Shown: in pieces, positions 15,870 through 21,490 of the stretch
Numbering within the stretch: the first letter of the stretch is position 1
Layout: each line of letters begins with the position of its first letter
Origin: a virus
Strand: one strand, 5' to 3'
DNA length: 21,626 nt
IMG/VR virus record: IMGVR_UViG_3300005253_001162
Coordinates: 1-21,626 of that record
The notes under the pieces: generated by a model
Seen by the model: only the letters and a program-made list of their open reading frames with translations
The model's database searches: none
What the model was told of the DNA's origin: nothing
Position numbers and translations under genes: made by a program

Positions 15870-15901
15870 GTCCGTCTCCTTGAAAACCCTCTTTTTGTTA
15901 G

Positions 15902-15941
15902 TCTGAGCGGGCGGCCCGCCCGTGAAACCTACCCGCTCAGA
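15902..15941 (-). promoter_or_regulatory. Leader hairpin with two mutually exclusive foldings
   Basis: In the 5' leader of the packaging operon a 10-bp perfect inverted repeat (TCTGAGCGGG 15902-15911 with CCCGCTCAGA 15932-15941) encloses a second palindrome, GGGCGGcCCGCCC (15909-15921), that competes for the same GGG. No U-tract follows on either strand, so it is not a simple terminator. It could be a leader switch, a protein-binding site or an mRNA-stabilising structure. Confidence 0.5.
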
Positions 15942-15981
15942 ACCGAAAGGAGATGATGTGATTGTCTTGTCCTCCACTATC

Positions 15982-16010
15982 ATTATAGCACATCTGGAGG
16001 CGCTTGTCAA
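15982..16010 (-). promoter_or_regulatory. Consensus sigma70 promoter of the packaging operon
   Basis: On the - strand: TTGACA (16005-16010), 17-nt spacer, TATAAT (15982-15987), preceded by TGC (extended -10). Both boxes are perfect consensus. Transcription should start near 15975, giving a ~195-nt leader before TerS. The -35 box sits in a palindrome, CGCTTGtCAAGCG (16001-16013), a likely operator. Confidence 0.85.
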
Positions 16011-16131
16011 GCGAAAAGTCTCTAGTATAGCATAGTATGCTATAGTAGTTGCTAGTACGGTATAGTATGTTACAGTGATTTAGAGGTGGATGTCTACGTT
16101 AATCGTACTACACTATAAAGTATAGATAGTG
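16001..16131. repeat. Palindrome cluster in the divergent control region
   Basis: Four elements occur in 130 bp: CGCTTGtCAAGCG over the leftward -35 (16001-16013); a 19-bp palindrome TATAGCATA-g-TATGCTATA (16026-16044); a 13/15 direct repeat of part of it, ATAGTATGCTATAGT (16032-16046) and ATAGTATGTTACAGT (16062-16076), spaced 30 bp; and CACTAT-n9-ATAGTG (16111-16131). The - strand of the rightward -10 region (GATAGTATAGCATG) matches the same motif. They are likely operators for a phage regulator. The remainder of 15870-16252 has no gene. Confidence 0.6.
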
Positions 16132-16179
16132 AGGGGGTAGACCCATGATATGATAAGGCGCTCAGACACCTGACCAATA

Positions 16180-16208
16180 TTGACAACTCTGTCCACCCAT
16201 GCTATACT
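16180..16208 (+). promoter_or_regulatory. Rightward sigma70 promoter for the 16253 operon
   Basis: TTGACA (16180-16185), 17-nt spacer, TATACT (16203-16208), with TGC immediately before the -10. It diverges from the packaging-operon promoter 170 bp away. The leader to ATG 16253 is about 38 nt and contains an imperfect inverted repeat CTATCT/AGATAG. The -10 overlaps a copy of the TATAGCAT operator-like motif. Confidence 0.8.
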
Positions 16209-16252
16209 ATCTCTTAGATAAGATAGAACCAATAACGTAGACAGGAGGACCA

Positions 16253-16777
16253 ATGAAGTTCGGTAGCATACAGATTACCAAGAGGATGAAAGAGGGTGAG
16301 TGTGACCACTGCGAGAAGGCACTGGAGCTAGGGACACCTTACGTCACCATCACTATCAGAGCAAAGGCTAAGTCAGGCAAACACTGGTTCCACAACTGGC
16401 ATCTACACCTAGCTTGTATAGGAGTGTGGCTATTGTCACAGTTAGTGGCTAGGCAGGACAGGCGCAAGAAGGCTGGTAGGCCTAAGGGCACTGGAATGGG
16501 ACTGTCACCGGAGGACAAAAAGAAAAGGCTAGCATTTTGCAAGCGGCGTATGCGAATCCTCCAGGAAGTATCAACCTGCCCTCCAAAGGATAGAAGGCTG
16601 GGAGAATGGTTTACCAAGTTCGCAGAGGTAAACGAAATGATAGACAACCTAGGGGGAGCAGCCACAATCAATCACAGGACCATCCTAGACGTAGCAGCCG
16701 TGACGAGGAAGTTGGAATATGGTAAAGCCCTCAATGAGCAATCCAGACTTGATTTCTCAAAGGTTGGAGGCAGCTAA
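16253..16777 (+). CDS. Zinc-finger-type protein, 174 aa
   Basis: ATG at 16253 follows AGGAGG with a 5-nt spacer. Residues 17-20 (CDHC) and ~50-55 (HLHLAC) could form a treble-clef zinc site. A basic linker (RQDRRKKAGRPKG, AT-hook-like GRPKG) and a helical C-terminal half follow. It is the first gene of the rightward operon next to the operator cluster, so a DNA-binding regulatory or nuclease-accessory role is possible, but no family was recognised. Its 3' end overlaps the next gene by 59 nt in another frame. Confidence 0.7.
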   Translation: MKFGSIQITKRMKEGECDHCEKALELGTPYVTITIRAKAKSGKHWFHNWHLHLACIGVWLLSQLVARQDRRKKAGRPKGTGMGLSPEDKKKRLAFCKRRMRILQEVSTCPPKDRRLGEWFTKFAEVNEMIDNLGGAATINHRTILDVAAVTRKLEYGKALNEQSRLDFSKVGGS

Positions 16778-16979
16778 GTGCCCTCAATCACCTACTAAGG
16801 TCCACCACTGGATAATACCTATGCTTGGTGCCCAACCAATAGGCCGTTGCAGGTATTGTGGCGAAGAACGTATGTTTAACAATACCGGCTCCAGGTGGGA
16901 CTATGGCGAGAAAAACAAAATCGCGGATAGGATGGGAACTGTAAAGACATCTACTTATGATAGGTATTACGCCTGGTAA
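16719..16979 (+). CDS. Small zinc-ribbon protein, 86 aa
   Basis: ATG 16719 has GAGGAA 8 nt upstream (16705-16710); a later ATG at 16734 is possible but lacks a site. Residues ~35-50 (HHWIIPMLGAQPIGRCRYCGEER) form a half zinc ribbon with CxxC and upstream Cys/His. Truncated copies of the pattern W/Y-x-I-x-x-x-x-x-x-x-x-CxxCG recur in small phage proteins; the partial gene at the right edge of this window is similar (YHRYCKHCG). Unusually long overlap with the preceding gene. The stop overlaps the next ATG (TAATG). Confidence 0.65.
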   Translation: MVKPSMSNPDLISQRLEAAKCPQSPTKVHHWIIPMLGAQPIGRCRYCGEERMFNNTGSRWDYGEKNKIADRMGTVKTSTYDRYYAW

Positions 16980-17134
16980 TGGCTACCATATACTACAGAG
17001 GAGACAGATGGAAGTCACTATCCCCTCACCTAGGCAAGCGCGTGGAAATGCTGCGTATCTACCACAATACTAAGGTCCTAGTCCTGATTGATGGCCAGCT
17101 GGTCCTTACTATGATGAAGTGCCTGTGGACATAA
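16979..17134 (+). CDS. Small protein, 51 aa, unknown
   Basis: ATG 16979 overlaps the preceding TAA (TAATG) and the frame closes at TAA 17132-17134. The product begins MATIYYRGDRWKSL, has a basic middle and a hydrophobic run (VLVLIDGQLVLTMM). The SH3-like or beta pattern is too short to classify. Retention of the TAATG overlap seen throughout the phage supports it being real. Confidence 0.6.
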   Translation: MATIYYRGDRWKSLSPHLGKRVEMLRIYHNTKVLVLIDGQLVLTMMKCLWT

Positions 17135-17309
17135 ACTTATAAAAATCTCCAAGCAAGTCTTATTTTTCATAGTTCTGAGGCTAGGCGAGGGCATAGCTAT
17201 CGGCCTCCCTGGGATACTAGCATAGGGGTTCTGGTATTAGGCTGCTGGTGTGCGGGCCACAGCCACCATCCCCTCGTGATTTCCTTCACAATGTTAGTGG
17301 ATAGAGAAA
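17135..17309. other. Gene-free stretch between convergent operons
   Basis: There are no convincing ORFs here and no good terminator for the + operon. A weak A/T stem (AAAAAT 17145 region with ATTTTT near 17162) is the only candidate. Confidence 0.4.
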
Positions 17310-17336
17310 AGCCCCGACCCATGTAGAGCCGGGGCT
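17310..17336 (-). terminator. Rho-independent terminator after the 58-aa gene
   Basis: A 7-bp G/C stem AGCCCCG/CGGGGCT with a 13-nt loop. On the - strand it is followed by TTTTCTC, as expected for a leftward terminator 12 nt past the stop codon at 17348. The + strand side has no T-run. Confidence 0.75.
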
Positions 17337-17347
17337 CTCAGTGGTTG

Positions 17348-17524
17348 CTAGCCGAGGTGTTGGCCCTCGGTATCTTCCACAATGTCTACGTCCACTAACT
17401 CCTCCAGCACGTTAGTTAGATTTTCGATGGTGGATACCATCATGTCCATTTGTTCTGCGAGGCGACGTACTTCCAGGATCGCTGCGCTCACGCGCTCTTG
17501 GGTGAACAGCTGCTGGTTTAACAT
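17348..17524 (-). CDS. Small helical protein, 58 aa (moron-like)
   Basis: ATG 17524 is preceded by AGAGGAG with a ~6-nt spacer. The product is one long amphipathic helix: QERVSAAILEVRRLAEQMD, then MVSTIENLTNVLEELVDV and an acidic end. A dimeric coiled coil is likely. It has its own terminator and lies against the direction of its neighbours. A TGCTAGAAT extended -10 at 17560-17568 might drive it, though no -35 is visible. Function unknown; small helical inhibitor or structural adaptor are both open. Confidence 0.65.
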   Translation of the reverse strand: MLNQQLFTQERVSAAILEVRRLAEQMDMMVSTIENLTNVLEELVDVDIVEDTEGQHLG

Positions 17525-17621
17525 CGGGTGCTCCTCTCACTACTCTTGCCACTGACTAGATTCTAGCACGTCAACCCGGGCTGTGCGCGTTTATTATGTC
17601 AATATGAGGACTAAATGGAAA

Positions 17622-17652
17622 ACCCCCCAGCGTGGCGATGATACTGGGGGGT
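17622..17652 (-). terminator. Rho-independent terminator after the 199-aa gene
   Basis: A 9-bp perfect stem ACCCCCCAG/CTGGGGGGT with a 13-nt loop. On the - strand it runs into TTTTCC. It lies 28 nt past the stop of the gene at 17680. Confidence 0.82.
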
Positions 17653-17679
17653 AGGCTGTTCGATTGGTGAGGCTAGTGG

Positions 17680-18279
17680 CTAGCTGACCTCGTGGCCTGC
17701 GTTCGTTATCTTGCTGAGGATGCTGTCCCTGTTCAGTGGGCCTGAGTCAGGAAAGAACCTGTGCAGGGCTGCGCTGGCGCTGGCAAATTCCTCGCCATCT
17801 ACTGTCACAGGCTGGCCTCGACCATTACCACCTCCGCCACCTCCTCCAGAACGCTTTGGAGCTTTGGGGCCAGACGTGTTGACCAGGAGCTTGCCAGTCT
17901 CCTCGCTGCGCTCTACCACCAGGCGAGTCACGCCATACACCTCCAGCTTGACGAACGCGTCAGGGATGGACACCTTGCCATCGCGCACGTCATTGTGGAT
18001 CGCTGCGATTGCGTCAGCATTGAGAGCATACTTGGCGCTCTCAATCGCCCGGGTAGCGCTCTTGTGCTGGGCCTCTGACTTGGCGACCACTGCCTTCGCA
18101 GTCTGTCGCGCGTCTGCCAATTCTAGCGCCTTGTCAACGTCGCCAGACTTCACAGCCTTGGCGAATGCATCCTCGGCTTGCACTGCGAGCTTGGCGTCAG
18201 TCTCTACCTGATTCGCCAAACGCGCAATTTTGCCCTCAAGCTCTGCTACGCTTGGGGCCTCTTTGGTCTCGTCTACCAT
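17680..18279 (-). CDS. Coiled-coil protein with Gly linker and compact C-terminal domain, 199 aa (moron-like)
   Basis: ATG 18279 has GAGGAG 8 nt upstream. Residues ~10-85 are Ala/Glu/Lys-rich coiled coil, ~90-130 a mixed domain (IPDAFVKLEVYGVTRLVVER), ~145-155 a poly-Gly/Arg linker, and ~158-199 a small C-terminal domain (VDGEEFASASAALHRFF, then DSILSKITNAGHEVS) like DNA- or partner-binding modules appended to nucleoid-type proteins. It is GC-richer and nearly free of CTAG (one in the ORF), unlike its neighbours, and has its own promoter and terminator. The combination suggests a recently acquired moron gene. No catalytic motif seen. Confidence 0.72.
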   Translation of the reverse strand: MVDETKEAPSVAELEGKIARLANQVETDAKLAVQAEDAFAKAVKSGDVDKALELADARQTAKAVVAKSEAQHKSATRAIESAKYALNADAIAAIHNDVRDGKVSIPDAFVKLEVYGVTRLVVERSEETGKLLVNTSGPKAPKRSGGGGGGGNGRGQPVTVDGEEFASASAALHRFFPDSGPLNRDSILSKITNAGHEVS

Positions 18280-18326
18280 CTCTACATCTCCTCTGCTACT
18301 AACACTTGTCTCGCCACTACCACCAT

Positions 18327-18353
18327 ATTATAGTAGGTTGGCATGGTTGTCAA
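18327..18353 (-). promoter_or_regulatory. Promoter of the 199-aa gene
   Basis: On the - strand TTGACA (18348-18353) is followed by TATAAT (18327-18332) at 15 nt, or by TAATAT (18325-18330) at the standard 17 nt. The leader to ATG 18279 is about 40 nt. Confidence 0.65.
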
Positions 18354-18556
18354 GTGGTTTTGACCTCGATTCGTGGAATCTTCACAACGCGCAAACCTCA
18401 CACTTGTCCTGCGTTATGTAAACTGGGGTGGGTGGCCTCTTAGGCTAAACTGCTAGGACAGGTTATCATTTAGTTAGTGGTGAGGAACTGTTTACGTGAG
18501 TATGCGATAGCGTGGGACAGAATAGCACAACAGTTCTTATGATTATGTCAACCAGA

Positions 18557-18600
18557 ACACTTGACAGCGCCAAGTGTCCTATGTTATAATGGATAGGACA
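18557..18600. repeat. Two overlapping operator palindromes on the promoter
   Basis: ACACTTG/CAAGTGT (18557-18563, 18571-18577) covers the -35, and TGTCCTAT/ATAGGACA (18575-18582, 18593-18600) is centred on the -10. They share three bases and have different half-sites, so two repressors or one repressor plus an activator are possible. A third inverted repeat, GAACTGTT/AACAGTTC (18485-18492, 18529-18536), lies upstream. Confidence 0.65.
18561..18590 (+). promoter_or_regulatory. Strong promoter of the right-hand small-gene operon
   Basis: TTGACA (18561-18566), 18-nt spacer, TATAAT (18585-18590) preceded by TGT (extended -10). The start should fall near 18597, 78 nt before ATG 18675. Both boxes are covered by separate palindromes (next entry). 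Confidence 0.85.
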
Positions 18601-18674
18601 GTTGAAATGGAGATGCGTCATGTAACCCTCACCGTTAGCCTACCTTCCCTTGAGATTGAAAGGAGGTGAATCAC

Positions 18675-19382
18675 ATGGCGATTGAGGAACGCATCCGCGC
18701 ACTACTCCGACTAGCCAATGACGCTGGCGCTACTGAGGCCGAGGCAAGTCTGGCGATGGAGAGGGCACACGCTCTGCTCCTCAAGCACAACCTGGATATG
18801 GCTACTGTCGAGGCTGACACTGGCGACGAGGTTATGTCTGTAGTAGATGAGGAGTTTGACTATCGCTACTCGGACAGGTGGCGGGCCAGTCTGACTAATC
18901 TCGTAGCCAAGCACAACTATTGCAAGGTGTTGGTTACAGCCAAGACTGCCGTTCAGGTCATGGGTCGGCCTCATAACGTATCAGCTACTAAGGAAATGGC
19001 TAGGTGGTTGATGGGACAGGTAGCTGATATTACCAGGGAGCGTTGGGGCATAGAGGCTAACGTCCTGGTTCAGACTGGTGACACCAGGGAACAGGACTGG
19101 AAGGATGGCTTCGCTTTTGGCCTCATCAACAGGCTGGGAGAGAGGCTAGCAGAGCAACGAGCGCAGGAGGAAGGCCAGCACGATAACGTCAGGGCGTTGA
19201 CTATTAGTCTGGCTTCTGAGAATGACGACTTCATGCGGCGAACGTATCCCAACACTTCTAAGGTTCAGATACGTTTCAATTCCAGAGCCTACAGCGTAGG
19301 TGTTCGTGCCGGCGACCAGGTTTCCATTTCATCTGAGGGAAGGCAGGTGGGAGGGCCTACCCCGCAACTACCTAGTGGCTAG
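18675..19382 (+). CDS. DUF2786-domain protein, 235 aa
   Basis: ATG 18675 follows AGGAGGTGA with a ~6-nt spacer; the GTG at 18666 is inside that binding site and is not the start. Residues 3-41 show the DUF2786 pattern (IRALLRLANDAGATEAEA followed by AMERAHALLLKHNLD). The middle (~60-140) is a basic and aromatic domain of the sort found C-terminal to DUF2786 (ARWLMGQVADITRERW). The family is widespread in phages and mobile elements with no settled function. It leads the right operon just downstream of the operator-covered promoter. Confidence 0.85.
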   Translation: MAIEERIRALLRLANDAGATEAEASLAMERAHALLLKHNLDMATVEADTGDEVMSVVDEEFDYRYSDRWRASLTNLVAKHNYCKVLVTAKTAVQVMGRPHNVSATKEMARWLMGQVADITRERWGIEANVLVQTGDTREQDWKDGFAFGLINRLGERLAEQRAQEEGQHDNVRALTISLASENDDFMRRTYPNTSKVQIRFNSRAYSVGVRAGDQVSISSEGRQVGGPTPQLPSG

Positions 19383-19396
19383 GAAAGGAGAACCCC

Positions 19397-19600
19397 ATGT
19401 TCACGCTCAGGCAGCTACTCAAGGAGGTTAAGCGAGACTGCCGCAATCCCATCGGCCACGTCAGGGATATGCGAACCTATGCCAAGGATAGCCCTGGGTC
19501 GGAAGGCTCTTGCAAGGATATAGTCTGTGACGGTTGCGACGTTCTTGCTCAGGCGAAGCGTTGGCTTGGGCTGCGAGGCATAGAGTACCAGCCATATTAG
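19397..19600 (+). CDS. Small Cys-containing protein, 67 aa
   Basis: ATG 19397 follows GAAAGGAGAACCCC. Basic helix at the start (LRQLLKEVKRDCRNP), then a Cys cluster at ~39-47 (CKDIVCDGC), then AKRWLGLRG. A zinc knot with C15 is possible. It lies 14 nt after the DUF2786 stop and shares its AGGAAAGGAGAACC leader with the gene at 19669. Function unknown. Confidence 0.68.
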   Translation: MFTLRQLLKEVKRDCRNPIGHVRDMRTYAKDSPGSEGSCKDIVCDGCDVLAQAKRWLGLRGIEYQPY

Positions 19601-19668
19601 CCTCACCAGCGTTGACCATTGGCAACAGTGGTCAGCCCTGGTAGGGTTAGTAGGAAAGGAGAACCACG

Positions 19669-19809
19669 ATGTGTGAACGGTGTAACCATCCCAAGGGTAC
19701 ACACAAGGATGAAGGGGCCTATCCATGTAACGGGCCGTCCATCAAGCACATCCACTGTTACTGTCCTCAGTACGTGGCCCCTCCCAAGCCATCAAAGGTG
19801 ACCGCATGA
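19669..19809 (+). CDS. Small zinc-binding-type protein, 46 aa
   Basis: ATG 19669 is preceded by AGGAAAGGAGAACCACG, almost the same leader as the gene at 19397. Cysteines and histidines occur at C2, C5, H7, H12, C20, H27, H29, C30 and C32 (CERCNHPKGTH, then HIHCYC), enough for two metal sites. The stop overlaps the next start (ATGA). No known function. Confidence 0.65.
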   Translation: MCERCNHPKGTHKDEGAYPCNGPSIKHIHCYCPQYVAPPKPSKVTA

Positions 19810-19931
19810 GTGCATCATCCTGGGTCACAGTCCTAATGATGTTGCTAGTCCTTGTAGTCATGCTAGCTATGGTTGGCGTGGTAAGTGAGGCCCTTGGTGG
19901 TATCAATGAGTCGGGGCTGATAGACCGATGA
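19806..19931 (+). CDS. 41-aa single-pass membrane peptide
   Basis: ATG 19806 is in an ATGA overlap with the preceding gene. After a short polar start (MSASSW) comes a strong hydrophobic helix (VLMMLLVLVVMLAMVGVV) and a short acidic tail. It is one transmembrane segment, N-out or N-in not decided. The stop overlaps the next start (ATGA). Membrane peptides in early phage operons can alter host membrane proteins or act as antiholins. Confidence 0.62.
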   Translation: MSASSWVTVLMMLLVLVVMLAMVGVVSEALGGINESGLIDR

Positions 19932-20104
19932 AAGCGTATGTGGAGCTACAAGAGAAGGTTGATGGTAAGTGGAGGCGAATACCATCGTCAGGCAATCTCT
20001 ATTGGGCTGATGGTTTGGAGGAGATTAGGAAGCTGGCTATGGACTACGCCAGCAGGATAGAGACGAACAATCCTAATCCCATACGCCCTCATATCCCGGA
20101 GTAG
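19928..20104 (+). CDS. Small phage protein, 58 aa, unknown
   Basis: ATG 19928 is in an ATGA overlap. The product starts with a beta-like KAYVELQEKVDGKWRRIP, continues with a helix (LEEIRKLAMDYASRIE) and ends Pro-rich. The pattern 'x-VEL-x-x-x-x-DGKWRR' recalls small DUF-type host-takeover ORFs, but no family name can be given. It is followed at once by the structured RNA. Confidence 0.62.
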   Translation: MKAYVELQEKVDGKWRRIPSSGNLYWADGLEEIRKLAMDYASRIETNNPNPIRPHIPE

Positions 20105-20110
20105 ACTGGT

Positions 20111-20259
20111 CGGTTGAGCGCCGCTGACAGCACCTCTCGACGGAGAGGAGACTGTATCGGAAGACCGGCGGTAGCTCCGCTGGAAAGACCGACTGTGATA
20201 GGCTAATGCCGCTGGGGTTAGAGTCCCCTAAGGTCTACACTGTCGGCGGCGCTGAGCCG
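20111..20259 (+). ncRNA. Strongly structured RNA, class not recognised
   Basis: A 20-bp closing stem pairs 20111-20130 with 20240-20259 with a single G-G mismatch and two G-U pairs. Inside are hairpin CCTCTC-gacg-GAGAGG (20133-20148), helix AGAC/GTCT (20149-20152, 20233-20236), TCGG/CCGA (20157-20160, 20189-20192) with GA-rich internal loop AAGA/AAAGA, a 7-bp hairpin CCGGCGG-tagct-CCGCTGG (20165-20183), and GGGG-ttagagt-CCCC (20214-20228), whose loop fits a T-loop (U54-A58-like). It is a multi-branched fold in an operon between two coding genes, with no ORF inside. It is not a group I core, and the tRNA, tmRNA and RNase P readings I tried do not fit. Confidence 0.7.
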
Positions 20260-20284
20260 AACAGTAGAGAGGAGGTGAGAACAC

Positions 20285-20719
20285 ATGAAGGTGCTGGTCT
20301 GTGGTGATAGGAACTGGTCTGACTACCTCACTATCCAGAAACAGATAGTCAAGCTAGGCCGTAGTACCATCATTCAAGGTGAGGCCAGAGGAGCAGACCG
20401 AATAGCAAAGCAAGTAGCACAAAACCTTGGTTGGCCTTATGAGTCGTACTACGCCAGATGGGATGTGTACGGTAAGGCAGCCGGTCCCATCAGGAACAAG
20501 CAGATGCTAGATGAGGGTCAGCCTCATCTAGTGCTGGCCTTCCATGACAACATAGAGGAAAGCACCGGCACCAAGGATATGGTCAAGCAGGCTGCCAAGC
20601 GAGGTATCGAAACCCTTGTTATCAGTCACAAGGTTGAAATGACTTGGCCTTGTTCTCATGGTGTGGTAGGTGGCTGCAAGCGAGACAATGGAAAGGAGTC
20701 CCTCAGTGGTGAACTGTGA
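20285..20719 (+). CDS. SLOG-superfamily (DUF2493/YspA-like) nucleotide-binding protein
   Basis: This 144-aa protein starts at ATG 20285 after AGGAGGTGA. It has a Rossmann-like start VLVCGDRNW (3-11), the glycine turn QGEARGADRIA (31-41), W-x-VYGKAAGPIRN (59-71) and LVLAFH (82-87). These match the cpYpsA-like SLOG fold that binds nucleotides or NAD-type ligands and is frequent in phages and in antiphage-signalling sets. The C-terminus after ~118 is phage-specific. Its 3' end overlaps the next GTG. Ligand not determinable from the sequence. Confidence 0.82.
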   Translation: MKVLVCGDRNWSDYLTIQKQIVKLGRSTIIQGEARGADRIAKQVAQNLGWPYESYYARWDVYGKAAGPIRNKQMLDEGQPHLVLAFHDNIEESTGTKDMVKQAAKRGIETLVISHKVEMTWPCSHGVVGGCKRDNGKESLSGEL

Positions 20720-20870
20720 ACACTACGAGAACTGTAAGGTGTGCGGTGTGTCCTCAACTGACTGGCGAAGGATAGGCAAGGGCATTGTCTGCCGCGCTTG
20801 CGCCGACTGTTACAACGAGGTTCGGACACTGGTACTAGAGGCAGGCCGTGACCCTGCCACATACCAATAG
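20706..20870 (+). CDS. Zinc-ribbon-like protein, 54 aa
   Basis: GTG 20706 has AGGAG with a 7-nt spacer (20694-20698); an upstream in-frame start at 20670 lacks one. It has CEHYENCKVCG near the start and CRACADC in the middle, so six cysteines in two pairs, typical of a small zinc ribbon. The gene overlaps the SLOG stop by 14 nt. Confidence 0.65.
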   Translation: MVNCEHYENCKVCGVSSTDWRRIGKGIVCRACADCYNEVRTLVLEAGRDPATYQ

Positions 20871-20887
20871 AGAGGAGGTGAACGCAC

Positions 20888-21040
20888 ATGGCAAAGCCTA
20901 AGATGGTTCCAGTATCGGTTAACCTCATCAACGCCATCCGCGACTTGCAGGCGGACAGGCGATACTCGCTGCTGCCCTTGAGCCTGCGGGAACGCATAGA
21001 GGAAGGCATGAGGGGTAACGGCCACAAGGTCAGGAAGTAG
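20888..21040 (+). CDS. Small basic helical protein, 50 aa
   Basis: ATG 20888 follows AGAGGAGGTGAACGC, a strong binding site. The protein is basic: beginning MAKPKMVPVSVNLINA, with IRDLQADRRY and a long C-terminal helix (LREREE-type, LSLRERIEEGMRGNGHKVRK). It could be a ribbon-helix-helix-like DNA-binding or host-interaction peptide; the pattern is not strong enough to name. Confidence 0.6.
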   Translation: MAKPKMVPVSVNLINAIRDLQADRRYSLLPLSLRERIEEGMRGNGHKVRK

Positions 21041-21047
21041 GACTACT

Positions 21048-21263
21048 ATGCAGACAATCAAGGTTGAGCCTACCACTGGTGGCTATGTCCGCATAGCGCA
21101 AGTGCTGGCTCAGGACATTCTATCATCTACACGCAAGGACCGGCGTGATGCCGTTGAGGTGATATTGAAGTCTCTTCTTGACATCACTAGGTACCTAGGT
21201 ACAATAGGTGAGTCGGACGTACCTGAGAGGATTCTAGCTAAGCGGGCAGACTCTGCCGAGTAG
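21048..21263 (+). CDS. Small protein, 71 aa, unknown
   Basis: ATG 21048 follows AGGAAGTAG with a 9-nt spacer. It begins beta-like (IKVEPTTGGYVRIAQVLA) and becomes helical (RKDRRDAVEVILKSLLDITRYL). The stop TAG is two bases from the next ATG (TAGAATG). No family recognised. Confidence 0.6.
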   Translation: MQTIKVEPTTGGYVRIAQVLAQDILSSTRKDRRDAVEVILKSLLDITRYLGTIGESDVPERILAKRADSAE

Positions 21264-21264
21264 A

Positions 21265-21471
21265 ATGATGGACACACCTAACCTCAGGCTCCTCTGTCGT
21301 GCTACTTGGGTGAGAGGCAATGAGGTAGAGTGGTGGACGTGGGCCTATGACAAGCAATCCGAGGAGTACATCAGCGGTGACGATAAAGCGGTGCTACCTC
21401 GTAGTGACCTCTGGTTCTCTATGTCCAAGATGGCGAGTGAGGGATGGCAGCTTTGCAGGACAGTGGTGTAG
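21265..21471 (+). CDS. Small Trp-rich protein, 68 aa
   Basis: ATG 21265, two bases after the previous stop. Beta-strand-rich with several Trp (CRATWVRGNEVEWWTWAY, WFSMSKMASEGWQLCR), possibly a small binding module like phage DUF-type proteins with a W-x-x-W-x-W core. No family named. Confidence 0.58.
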   Translation: MMDTPNLRLLCRATWVRGNEVEWWTWAYDKQSEEYISGDDKAVLPRSDLWFSMSKMASEGWQLCRTVV

Positions 21472-21490
21472 GAGAAGGAAGGGTACCTGA

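Noticed and set aside
15768-16010. 80-aa - strand frame reading through the leader
   Set aside because: Its upstream ATG sits inside the TATAAT box, so it would not be in the mRNA; only the TTG 15869 version is kept at low confidence.
19609-19644. Hairpin TGACCATT/AGTGGTCA between two small genes
   Set aside because: No T-run follows, so it is not a terminator; too little to assign a role.
20149-20236. tRNA reading of the structured RNA
   Set aside because: A T-arm-like hairpin and partial acceptor pairing exist, but there is no proper anticodon arm and the strong 7-bp hairpin breaks the D-arm fold.
20111-20259. Second group I intron
   Set aside because: No R/S P7 pair in the right order and both neighbouring genes are complete without splicing.
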